Shown: positions 27,201 to 39,300 of the stretch, piece after piece
Layout of the letters: the number at the start of each line of letters is the position of its first letter
Position numbering within the stretch: position 1 is the stretch's first letter
Assembly (NCBI GenBank): GCA_003344405.1
Contig: NOWV01000007.1
Coordinates: 186,001-250,000 of the forward strand
Reading direction: 5' to 3'
Source: Trichoplax sp. H2
Lineage: Eukaryota; Placozoa; Uniplacotomia; Trichoplacea
DNA length: 64,000 bases
Position numbers and translations under genes: made by a program
Notes under the pieces: generated by a model
The model's database searches: none
Told to the model about the DNA's origin: nothing
What the model saw: the letters and a program-made list of their open reading frames with translations, nothing else

Positions 27201-30200
27201 GAACAAGAATGGCTGTTATGTATCAGTATTACCTGCAATATCTTATCACCAGGTTGCAGACGACCATCTTCTTCTGCTGGTCCTCCGTAAGATATAAACG
27301 AGACGTAGATACCTTGTGCATTATCACCTCCCACAATATTAAATCCTAGACCAGATGGCCGTCGGTTTAATGTTATTCGTCGTGATTGACTACGCGAGTG
27401 CATGCATAACAGTTAGTTGAGTTTAAAATTAATAGTTACATTGAAATTGAACGAATTACTACGCCAAATTGTTTAGAAAGCTAATGTAAGATTAGACTCA
27501 TGACTGTTACTATAGCATGTTTTTCGCTTAATGATCGAGTAGGTGTAAGTTCCATAGCGGTACAATTTCGTTTCATAAATGCGAGGACCTCTACTAATAA
27601 CTGCTAAGTGTCAAAATTTGGTTGCAAATAGCAAGTATATCTATCGTACCTATTATCATCAGCTGACGAAGATGATTGTAGCGCTGCCGCTATCTCAGTC
27701 GACTCTGGTGGTGATGATGAAGGGGCAGTTTGAGTTTGTTCCTGTATTTTCTTATCTTGTTTTTTGTCTCTTGAACCTACAGTAAGTTAGCATGAAATTA
27801 CTTTAACTCTTTTTTCGGTATTATGAATTTTATCAACTAAGACTTTAGCTAAACAGCAATTTCTAGGTAAGAATTTGTAACATCTCGTAAAGTAAGGCAA
27901 TTGCTATGATATCATTAGTGCTGGAGAGGAAAAAAATACGGTACATAAGAACAAAAGCAACGAACTTCATGCAAGACTGCTGTAGAACTCCTTTTTGACT
28001 CTCGTGGGGAATGAGTATGAATGGAAAGAAGGAAGGAGTAATTGAAATAAATATTAAAAATTATTACTCCAGAGAAGAAAGAATTCCTGATCCTTTTCCG
28101 TGGTAAATAAAAGTACTTTATTTATCTTTTATTACTTATTACATAGTTGATAATAAGCACACCGCAAGGCTAAAAATCCACTATTACAGAATTTAGTAGT
28201 AAACTTCCGACACTAAAAATATTTACGAAGAAAAAAGTAATATCACAATCGCTTATCGGGTACATAAAATTCTATGTGAGACGATACGTATGTCATGAGC
28301 ACACCATGTTTAAGGGTTAGAGTTAAAAAAAACATTAAAATTTTGCCTGTTTCAATATATATTAGAGCCAAACCAAAGGAGTCTAGCAGTGCTACATGAA
28401 ATGTTGCTCTTCATAAAATAACTTATGAACTACCTGAGCCATCCTTGCGTGGGCGTGGCTTAACAACTACTAAAGAAACAACGTCAGCAGTTTCTTTTAA
28501 TATAGCAACAGCCTCTTCGTGGGTTACATTTTCCAAAGATAGTGTGTTAACCTAAATTAACCAATTCAGCAACAATTAATGAACGCAGTTACAATAAATG
28601 AATTCCTATCAATAAGGCTATCTTGACAATTTCATTTGTGTCTATTATTAGATACAGTAATCAATCTGAAAGAATAAGTTGTAATTTACCTTGGTAATAC
28701 GATCACCGACTTCTAGGCGACCATCTTGAAAGGCAGCACCACCCTCGATGATTTTAGTAACGAAGATACCATTATCGTTTATGATATGTTGGTTACCGAC
28801 TCCACCGGCAATACTGAAACCGAGACCTTGTACAAGAATAGAATTAATTTTTTCAAATTGATCGATAGTTTTAAGCCTGTATTGGTACCTAAGCAATAGT
28901 ATAGACCTCGATTATATGGCTTACCTTTATCCTCTTTATGAAGAACAATGTTCATCAGTTGTGATGCATCATAGTCCTTTACAGGGAATCGCTTAACTCT
29001 CTATTGAAGTATAATTATTTATATACGTATTATCTATTACTGATTTTCAGTATTAGCCTAGCTAGATTCAATTGGAATATACAAACTTTATTACCAGTAG
29101 TAAGTACTAACCAATTTAACTTCGCTACCGGCTGACTTCAAAGCATCAACACAAACTTGATGGGCAACATCTTCCATAAGTTGATCATCAACAGCAACGA
29201 TCGTATCATAAACTCTAAAATGATGAACGTCAAGTTTTGTTGTAACTATTTGTAATAGATCTTTTCCCATTGATATTTTTGATGTCTTACAAAATTTGAC
29301 TTACTTAAGTCTTCCGTCAGCTTCAGCAGCGCCACCAGGAATAACTTTGGTGATATATATGCTTGTATCGTTGTCAAAGTGAGGATTATCGGTACCACCA
29401 GCGATGCTAAAGCCCAAACCGGAGGAGCCCTAACAAAGATATTATTGTGATGTTAAGGGAAGATTCAATTTTCAATCTATCTCACTTTTTTAACTTACCC
29501 TCAATAGTACTATATCTAGGTATTGCACTTCGTTAACGGCACCATAGTCAAACTATAAAAAATTATGATTATCAGATCGGTATGTATATATTCGATAAAT
29601 ATTAGCTAATTTAAAATTAAAAATTTGTATACTTACATCTCCAATATCTTGGTTATTTGCTTCCTATTCAGAATATATATATATATATATAGATTTATTA
29701 CGATGAAGATAGACTACAGATATAAAGTAGAAAATTGTAATTGTTAGGTATGATTTTTCGACCTTTTCTTCTTCCTCTTGTTCATCTTGTGGAGGTTCTC
29801 CTTTCTCCAAAACGTAAGCATAATAGTCGCGGACATCTATATATACAATAGTACAAGGTTGTAGCGTTACATAGACACGACACTAAATGTGGATTCATTG
29901 AAACTAACTATTCGTAGTAGATTAATGACAATGTTCGCGATCGAATTGCAATCTGTCGTTAATGTAGTTTATAGTATTACGTGTGACCTCATTGTTCTAG
30001 TGAGGCTTCTATCAGTTTTTGAGAATCATTGACAAATGTTATGTAAAACATTAGATAGTACATTACTATAGTGATGACTACTATCATCATGGTGTACGTA
30101 CAGCATAGTACTGTTTTCATATCATCTTACTTATCCAATGTATCGGTTGCATCCAGCATGTTAATATATACTTGATGACCGATATGATTTTTTTGGGCGT

Positions 30201-33200
30201 TATCAAAACACTGTACTGTATAGTAGGTGTACTGGTGAATCAATATATTGTCTATTGTACAGTATTGTACTTTAATCAACCAATTTGGTCATTCTAAATC
30301 AAGGCTTAACTACTACCATCTATCACAGATGCATCTTGTCACATAAAAGTAAATAGATGGGAAACTATGCCTAACGTCTGGCTATTCCATTCGATCGATG
30401 TTATCGCAAAAATTGGAACGCTGACGGTACGTCATTATACTGTACAGTTGCACCTGTTGATGGTTTGGGTTGTTGCATCACTGTGGCATTTAGACAGTAT
30501 TAGCCATTATATATGGAGTAAAATTGCAATCATCAGTACAGATAGTAGTATAACTACAGTGTTTACGCTACTTTCCATTTCAAAACATATCTAGAGTTTA
30601 CCATCTGGTACACCCAAAACTTTTTTTGGACGACTTCCAGTACTGTACTGTACTATCTCGATCAATATTGAGGTGCGTTGGTGTAGATGGGCGTGGACCG
30701 GTCCAACCCTATACTGTATTCAATGACGGTATGATATTACTTGTGGGGCCCCTTGCTACAGTATACAGGCTGCACTCTGGCGTAGCGGCGCCTATTCTCA
30801 TCCAAGACAAAACACTGCTGCTGTGTTGAGAGTGACCCCGAATGGGCCACGATCGCCACAGCAATTCAAAATTAACATCGATTGTCTTATTGTCGGCTCG
30901 TCAGACAAGTGACGTAATACAATACAGTACACAATGCAATTCACTGTACGATACCGCTTCCAGGGATTGTACTGTACAGTATGTGTCAGTTATTATTATT
31001 ATTATTATTATAATGATCAAAGCAGTTCATTAATTTATACAGTACGTATTGTACGCGCCAAGGTGAAGGCACCACTCGGCTGACCTGGAAAAACGCTGAC
31101 ACGCAAAATGACACTTGAACTACTTTATGGCGCACAACACTCTGCAACATGTGACTACGCACTGTAGAGTGACACAACAGTTGCACATACGTACAGTACT
31201 GTCAATCTCTTCATTGTCCGTAAAATCTTCTTTGCAGTACAGCGTGATTCGCTTCTTTTTCGCCATTTTAGCATCGAAAATCAATATTATCCTCGTACAG
31301 TAAATATCGCTTGAGAGGTAATTCGGCAATTAATTCCCAATATTCACCCAATTAATAGTTACTTGTTTTTGTACAAATAAAATGAATGACACCGTAGTAC
31401 AGTACTAGAGGCATGCTCGGTAAAGGGTAAACTAACCAAGGATTAAGCTCGATTGAATCAGTTATAGAGAAAAATGAAAAATTATCGAGCATAAAATTGG
31501 CCAGCATGGACACTACTAAAAATTATGCTTAGATCATTCATATACAGTTGTTGATGGCAATACAAAAGACCAGTAAATCAACGGCATTATACGATGGTTA
31601 AAATACTCATTACTGTAACTTCATATTCAGTAGCATCGCCGTAAAACTCTTTTACAGTTCGCTATTGTAACTGAACCTTGACTGTCTTATGAGACTACAG
31701 AATTAATTAGCAACAAGATACAATTAAGCAAGGAGATCTGTAATCGACTACTTTATGGTACTGTGTACCTTCTACGGAGTATGTATTGCATTTTTCAATT
31801 GAAGCGGTGATCCAAAACTACTAAGCGGATGAATTTAAGATGGGCAATGATTTCATGGATAAAATAAGAAAAGAATTCAAGACTGGATCAATTGTCATAA
31901 CGAGTCATTAGCGATGAGTGAGTTAGAGTCATGAGTACATTGATAGCTAAATAATCTGGGTCTGTTAATCCCAACTCTCAAGCATAGCAGGGTTGACTTT
32001 TTTTTTAGTAATCCCTAGCTGTACTAAAATTACAAGTAAAAAGGATCGTTTCTGAAAAAAAAAAAACCTGTACAAAACGTACTTCGTAGGCAGTCTTGAG
32101 GCTAGCAGAGTTACGGTATAAAGTATGATGCAGTCTTCCTTTGTCATTATCACCGAAGGCGGTACAGCAATGCAAGGTGGAATGGTGTTAAAAAGCACAC
32201 TCATGTTGATCCTTTTTTAACTTTGTTAGTTAATCACTAATCATGACTACGATGGCAAAAGATGGATGGATGGATCAAGGCAGAGTATGGCACATACTGT
32301 GTATAGGACAATCCTGTATGCCTACAGATACAGTATTGAATTGTAGACGTTTTCAGTCATAGTCAAGCATATATGTATACCTTGCTTTCTCGCCGAGTAA
32401 TACAGTGTCCTCTACAATTTTGGACAAATCGATAGAATTGTCTTTAAAAGTGAGGACTACTTTTCATTCGTGTACAATATCATGTAAGTCAATAATAATG
32501 ATGACTCTTGGTATCTTATAAAGAATCATAATGTCGTCTTTTTGTAACTACTGCTTGGCTGCCATCAATCATGACCTTATTCGTTAAATTCATTCCGATT
32601 GAGTGATGTAGCAAGCGATACACAAGAAAAACGTGAAATACTTGGAGCTGACATGTTTCATAATAATATTGACTCTTATTAAGAAGATCAAATAGAGATA
32701 TAGAAAAATGGACGTCTTATAGTAGATATCACCGATTAAGGCAGGTTACACAACGAAAGTAGTGAGTAGAAGGAGAAGGTGTAACGGTCAAGTTAATGCG
32801 TACTAAAACGTAAAATTAGAAAGAGTTCAACCTTGCTATACTACTACTAGACTACTAGTACAGGTTGTACTATGAAATTGCGAGCAAATTGTCTGTGTCG
32901 GATCAGTTGTTTTAGTGGTTGTAAGCAATAATGATAATTAATTTTTGGTTGCTTTGTTAGATGTCTAATCATCTCATCATGATACCGCATAACGGAACAT
33001 CAAGCATACCAATGGTGAACTCACTTACCGATTAAAGCACTGAAAAGATCGCTACGAAAGACTTGACTCAAACGGGAAATGGATTCTTTAATGGTGTCTT
33101 GCTCTTCATCATCTAAGCTTTCCTTATATATCTCGAGTGCATTTGCTGCTGCGAGCATCACAGAATCTGCAAGAACATAATATCAATTATAATTGTTAGC

Positions 33201-33841
33201 ATTGAGATGGTTTTGGACACAAATCAACACAGACTACCCCCTTACGGTACAGCGTTTGCAGTAAAAGAAAATAATTGGCGATTTGTAGGCACTGTACTGT
33301 ACATTTTTCTACGCATTGTTTTTACTACGTCCACCCTACTTAACTAACGGAACCAATCAATGCGGTAGCAGCAATATCGTGCTAAAGTGATTTGAATACA
33401 GGCTTGACTGTACTAGCTGCAATCATTTTGGACTCCAGATACACATATGATAAGTGGTAATGTAAGTACCAATCCATACACCTGGCGATAAACCTACTGT
33501 AGGTCGGTTTAAAATTGAGATTGCAACAGTAAAATTGACTTAAGAGGCTAACGTTCTCTTACCAATGGCGGTATCCATTACATGTGGATACAAACACGAT
33601 TATGTAAAGTATGTAGTCGTGTAACACCGTTTCATTTCAAGTAAGTTACGACTAAAGAAGAATTTTTCATGAATGGTAATGGTATCAAAGTTATAGGGTT
33701 ATGCGTGATATATTAAGTAGAGAGAAAAAAAAATGACCATGAAAAAGTTTTACAAGGAAAGCCACCGTAAGTACCACCCTAAAAGTGGCTAAAACAATTA
33801 TTGATTACCGTAATAGTTTCACACCCACCTTTAACTGGCAT
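24220..33841 (-). CDS. DLG1: DLG-type MAGUK scaffold (792 aa, 22 exons, L27 isoform)
   Basis: Coding exons, 5' to 3': 33829-33841, 33029-33166, 29763-29836, 29637-29663, 29499-29552, 29305-29429, 29112-29214, 28925-29000, 28690-28826, 28434-28551, 27650-27776, 27233-27389, 26370-26472, 26171-26285, 25794-26052, 25590-25701, 25428-25478, 25226-25327, 24828-25000, 24613-24722, 24422-24513, 24220-24332. All phases agree and sum to 793 codons. The N-terminus MPVKD matches the SAP97-type start and leads into an L27 domain (about 1-62, LFSALIDVRDYY). PDZ1 (about 95-182) and PDZ2 (about 195-282) carry [12 protein letters not shown]3 (about 333-415) carries [11 protein letters not shown]3 is about 452-520 (ASDDEWWQA), then a basic HOOK region, then GUK about 600-785 ([22 protein letters not shown]), ending [11 protein letters not shown]. 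In this family GUK binds phosphopeptides and is not an active kinase. The scaffold acts at cell junctions under the membrane. Confidence 0.96.
30200..31300. repeat. CTGTA/TACAG palindromic pentamer cluster inside a DLG intron
   Basis: TACTGTACAG-type motifs recur at about 30213-30220, 30257-30270, 30436-30446, 30640-30655, 30925-30935, 30966-30982 and 31190-31205, in both orientations. Spacing is looser than in the two divergent intergenic clusters. Confidence 0.6.
30990..31012. repeat. (ATT)n microsatellite
   Basis: A run of about seven ATT units lies inside the large DLG intron. It explains the poly-I and poly-N tracts of two short overlapping open frames, which I do not treat as genes. 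Confidence 0.9.
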
Positions 33842-34759
33842 GGCGTTGCTGTTGGATTCGAAGATGAACAGGAAAACTGCAAGACAGGTGTTAATAAAGC
33901 AACGTTAAATTAAGGAAATTTTGCCTTAATGATTAAAACAATAATAAGGCTAAAAGCGACAATATACTTGAACTAGATTCAAGATGGTAGGCTTCCGGTA
34001 ATAGTTAGCACAAAGTTTTTTGTTGAGTTGTATAGTAAATACGATAGACGAGTACAGTATTTTTCCATGTTGGCTAGTACAGTAATAGGATGTAGTGTGC
34101 TCAACTTCTAGCGTAGTCAGTGATGTCAAAACTACAGTAGACTACATCGAATACAATAGTTGGACAGTAAGTGGTACAGATTGATTCATTTCAAATGTAT
34201 ATGATGATCGCCGAGGCTTATGCCTCTCCTTTTTGAATGATTGACGATGAGTGAAAAATAAATCGTCCAGCAAGAGCCAAGGATAGTAAGTTTGTTACCC
34301 ATGGTCAATTGTTGTACCACCTACGGCCAAAAGCCACAACGCTATCATTTGTACCACCTTAGCGTCATGAAATAACTGTACATGGACAAGTCAAAGTACG
34401 CGTCGAACTAGTTGACGGCATCATAACACTAATCTACATCCTTTAGCATGTCTATTTTATCTTGGAAATAGCCTACGTACAGTCATGATAATATTGTAGC
34501 GACTTGATGGTATAAAATGATGTTTTAATGTACAACCAATGCCACTAGTTTACTCACCTTCCTTTTTACAGCTACGTTCCCGTAAAATAGCGAGGTGAAA
34601 GCTTTTCGTAAGGGTTTTACAGCCCCAAGCTGTTCGTAGCTGCGTTAGCGGCCTATGGTCAGCCAATCAAATTGACTGATGTTCTATTTGATATACGTGA
34701 TTGGTCATCAGTCTTCAACAACAGATTTACATTGCAAACACGACAATGACAATAAAGTA

Positions 34760-36215
34760 CATCCAGTACAGTGTACAGTACCTACAGTACAGTACTGTAC
34801 TGTAAGACGACGACGCAATGTGTGTCTTGTGGCGAAGAAAAGAATGCACATACTGTACTGTCCAGTCCGTCTTAACAGAACTATTGTACTGTATCTAGTG
34901 GTTGATGTAGTACGGTACGGTACGCTAGCATACAAAAGGCGTAGAGTACTGCCGTACAGGCAATGGACTGTGGCTGTGCAGTGTGTGCAGTACTGTACTT
35001 TACAGTACTAGAGTACAGTACAGTATGACCACTCTTGCCTACAGTATACAGTACTGTACTGCAAAAGAAAGTTGAAATCCTGTGGGAGACTCACGCAGTT
35101 GCGCAGACGTATCTTTTTTTTGGCACCGGTACAGTACAGGACAGGACTCAATGGCTACAGTACGTGTACTGTAATTTGAAGTGAATTAAAGTGCAGCACG
35201 TACTGTACTGTACAGTACAGTACAGTACTGTACTGTACACTGAACAGCTAATTGGAAGTTCAACTGCAGAAACTGCGCGATACACCCGCGTCAGCCGACC
35301 ATGGATTTCGCTAGAAGAAAACCAAAGCTTTACTACTCTACAGTACTATACACTGTACAGTACAGTGTACAGTAGAAACGAACCTTGTCGGTGAAGTCTG
35401 CCAGGTAGACCAGTGACGGTACAGTATGTAACCAGTCTTGGTCGTCAAGAGTGAGTTATAAATGCGAGTAAAAACCAAACGATGATGAGCATTCATTAAC
35501 TCGTTCAAGTTTCTCAATATAATCAAAAAATCTCATCATTTGGCACAAAGGTAGAAATGGATCAACTGCATGGTCCTACTACTCCCTTAATATTCAAAAA
35601 TGACAACTACCCTAACCCGAACATTAGCAGTGTACACTGTAGTTGTCATTTGAAATCTACTGGTCAAAATTGAGCAGTCGATTGTACTACACACTACTGA
35701 GTGCAGACCTCTGCTTAGTCTGCTGTACTGTACAGTACTATACAGACTGGTATTACCACGCGACTGTAAAGTACAGTACAGTATACAGTACTGTAGTCAT
35801 GACTCTGAAATACAGTACAAAGTGTTGTAAAAGACGTTTGTACTACTGTACTGTACAGTATTGGGGTGGGATTATACAAACTGACTGTATACACTGTACT
35901 GTACACTGTACTGTACAGTACAGTTCGTCGACGTCCGATCTGACAACGAACGTACATACCGAACGTCCAAAATCGAACGTCCGTTGGACGTCCAATCGCT
36001 CGACGTCTACAGCACTAAACGCTGGTGCACAGTCAGAGGTCAGAGAAGCTTTTTTTTCCTGTACAGTACTTCTAGTCTGTGTTTGACTGTAAGGAAGTAC
36101 TGTACACTGTACTGTACGTTGTACTGTACTGTACTCTGAATTTCAAAGACTCCGTCCATACTGTACAGTAACCCGAACCCTAACTCGAACTCTAATGTAC
36201 AGTACTGTACAGTAG
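34760..36215. repeat. Dense CTGTA/TACAG palindromic pentamer array
   Basis: The densest cluster in the window. Long examples: 34770-34806, 35000-35062, 35200-35238, 35340-35371, 35770-35798, 35893-35924 and 36096-36134. Units are TACAG or its reverse complement CTGTA, and neighbouring blocks flip orientation, which yields perfect palindromes. For example 35200-35223 is a 24-base perfect palindrome and is followed by another flip. The array ends about 170 bp before the peroxidase start codon. Confidence 0.9.
35598..35651. repeat. Inverted repeat with telomere-like loop
   Basis: Arms of 13 bases at 35598-35610 and 35639-35651 are exact reverse complements (AAATGACAACTAC and GTAGTTGTCATTT). The 28-base loop starts with CCTAACCCGAAC, a degenerate telomere-like string. 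It could fold as a hairpin. A second degenerate telomere-like tract, ACCCGAACCCTAACTC, lies at about 36170-36187. Confidence 0.75.
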
Positions 36216-36379
36216 AAAATTCAAAAGAATCGACGCACTGAATCCAGCTTGACTCATTGTCATTACTGTAAACTACAGTAGTACCAGTACCGTCATTGAG
36301 CTTCCTCTATAATAATCAAATCCTTGATCAAAATTTGTAAATTTGAACAATATCATCTGCTTTGCTAGTCAGCTCAAAG

Positions 36380-39300
36380 ATGCAATCAGTGTTGAGGTTA
36401 CGTACTGCTGTGCGACTTGGTCGAAATCTTACAAGGGGTACGTAAAAGAGATATTGCATTTCTGTAATTTGTTGCTTGTGTGATTTTGAAGATTGCGTTC
36501 AGTGTTTACTGGACCATAAGCCTACATTTTGCAAAAGAAAAGTCTGCATACTGTATATTTATTGTAACCGGGTAAACGAGGACCTACTTTGCACAATTAT
36601 ATTTTGAATTGTATTTTTGGGTTTCTGTTGTCATCCCTGTGATACCTCCTTATTCATGATTGAGTGTTGAGCGGTCATCAGGAATAAACGGACTGATTCA
36701 GTACCTCTTCGACCTGCTTCTATGACGCGATGTTGCAGTTACCAACACTAACCATCACGCAAAATATAAAAATACCAGTGTACTGATCGCTTAAGTTTCT
36801 TTTACTACGATCGATTAATACCTCAGTAAGGTTTCAGCTTTACATATCAAATATTTGTAAAGATTCCTTTATGACCCATAGCAGAGCTACTGTAAAGTAG
36901 AGATCAACCCTATGTCAATCAAGGAGTGCACTACCGCCGTCATTTGCTGTACAAGTATCATCCTAACCACTATCGCAATTTCCTTATCTTACTGTCTTGT
37001 TATACCGAATGACATACTGTCCTGTATAGTATACTGTACAGTATATAGCACGCCACTACTTCGGTCGATAGGGCGATAATAGATCTATCTGCCGCCTTAC
37101 AGAAGATTATAATTATAATAATTGGTGTTTTATGGAAATGTTGATTGCGATTATATTCAGTTTATTGTAGGCTATATATACGATATGCTGTATACAGTTT
37201 GTGCACTGCGTTTTCAGTAATATTAATCTTTGTAAGCCTGTGCGGTTTGAGCTACCATTCAATATTCCAATATTTTTATTCTATGCAGTCAAATCGATCA
37301 GTACTGTTTGTGCGAGTTATCAGATCGCTGTTAGTAGTCCTACGCATATTGGTATCAACTTTATCAATTTTACGACTTTTATGGACGATATCGAGAACTC
37401 CCTTGAGGTATGAGTTCTGCCTAATTTCCAGAAGGAAGTCGCGGCTGACGGATGATTGGCCCGCATAAAAAGGATAGTACAGTACAGTACAGTGTGCTCT
37501 ATCGATTTTTCCTAGCTTTTGACATTGATCAGCTTTTTTGAATGTTACTGTATCAGTTAGGCTATTTGCTCTATCGTCGACAATTATTTATACAGTACAG
37601 CATTTCAATTGAAATATACCTGCTACCTAGTACGACTGGTACGACCTGGGTTCAAGCAGAATATAAAAATAGTGTAGAATAAATTACAATAATAAATTGG
37701 TAAAAGATGTTTCTTTGATTGGTCCTTGTTTTGCGATTGGTCAATACCCTCAGCTGAGTGTCTGACGTATCTAACGTACTCTAGTCAATGGTGTGAGAAC
37801 AATACACAACCAGATGGAAACGAGTGTGCATACAGTGTATAGTGTACAGTACTGTATTATAGAGTACTGCACTTTGTATTCAACTCTTTGACCCTTGATA
37901 ATTAATGACCTATGTAAATTGATCCTGGAAATGAAATTCACTACAATTATTTCGCAATCAACCTACTGTACACGTCTTTCAGAATTCAGCGATGATTGCT
38001 GTCAAGTTGGTGTTATAAATAGTAAATAATAATAAATAATAAATGATAATATTGTATGTACCAAGTAAAATAGATATAACAGGCACTAATTCTAATACAG
38101 GATGATATCGTTTGCAATTGAAATATTGGCTAGAATAGAATTGCACCTTGACTGCTACATATAAAGCGTTTGGGTGTAAAAGAATCAACGCTGGAAATTG
38201 ATATTTTATTTATGAGAATATATACAAAGCCAATAGCTAAGGTATAGTCATGTTCCAATTTTATAGGTAGACAACAGGCCCTAAGTAGCCAAATCTCAGC
38301 AACTGGCCAAGGTGCACGTCGTCTTCCTGTCATTATTGGTACAGCGGTCGGATTGTGCGCTGGCGGTCTATTGTATGAATACAATCGCAGAAAATGCTCA
38401 AGCGTAACCTACGCTGCTACAACTGAAAATCATCAAAACTCGGTAAGAAGATGACTACAGCTACGCTCCGTTATCCATATTAGTGCTATATTCACTCAAT
38501 TAAAAAGTATAAATACTAGCATTAGAGAATTTTTTCAAAATTGGAGTTACATACTAAGTTTGTATACCATCTTACTCGTATATACAACTTTACCTCGTAA
38601 CACTCGTATACCTACAGTATAACTAGAATACACTGTACGTGTATATAGACTGTGAGTTGTGATTCAGTTCTTGTGGAATACCAACAATTGAGCAGTAATT
38701 GACTCACTGTGCATCATCAGTTGATAGATATTGTGTAATCTACTTGTATGTGATCACTAATTTTGCGGTAGCTGTTGCTACATTATCTAATTCTAATTCG
38801 TTATTTTAGATTGAGTCAAGTAATTATGAAAGAAATAGCCAACCAATCATACTGTACTGTAGTGTACAATGTACATGTAAGATTGATTGCTTTTCAATAC
38901 TCTTTTTGTAGGTTATCAGTTTGACAAAAGAACATGCGTTATATTTATGGATTCATGTTAAAGGAACTGCTGATCCTAAAGCGTGCGCAAAAGTTGCTGC
39001 AAATGTTCAAAAGTATGTCGACGGTATAATTCCTCCTAAAGAAGCCGATGAAAATGATGAAATATGGGCTGGCGTTGCTTTCGGACCAAGTTTCTATGCC
39101 AGGGTATTGCTGCCTTTGCGGTTTTTAATATAGTTCTAATTTACAAAACTTAAATACTGTACTTATAAATCTCTGCATAAATGGAAGATATTAGCTGTTA
39201 TTCGATATCAAACATAGAGCACTTCCATTCATTGTATTAATGTAGACATGACAGTAATCAAAATCTTTATTACACAGTGCGGAGGTACTGTACATGAAAA

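Larger units (their letters stand above)
29837..33028 (-). other. Large L27-region intron of DLG
   Basis: A 3.2-kb intron that splits the L27 domain between coding exons 2 and 3. Donor and acceptor are GTAAGT and ATATAG on the minus strand. No exon is supported inside it. It carries a CTGTA/TACAG palindrome cluster at about 30200-31300 and an (ATT)n microsatellite at about 30990-31012. The overlapping short open frames on both strands come from those repeats. Confidence 0.65.
33842..36379. other. Divergent intergenic region, DLG / DyP peroxidase
   Basis: 2.5 kb between two start codons facing away from each other, so it should contain both promoters. No protein gene is supported. Short open frames of up to 147 codons here are rich in Y, C, T, V and Q because they are translations of CTGTA/TACAG repeats. 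The left half (33842-34700) is ordinary AT-rich sequence; the right half is repeat-dense. DLG 5' UTR exons could lie here but cannot be placed. Confidence 0.6.

Noticed and set aside
34679-36086. Overlapping open frames of up to 147 codons on both strands.
   Set aside because: They are translations of the CTGTA/TACAG array (rich in Y, C, T, V, Q), lack splice context and overlap antisense to each other.
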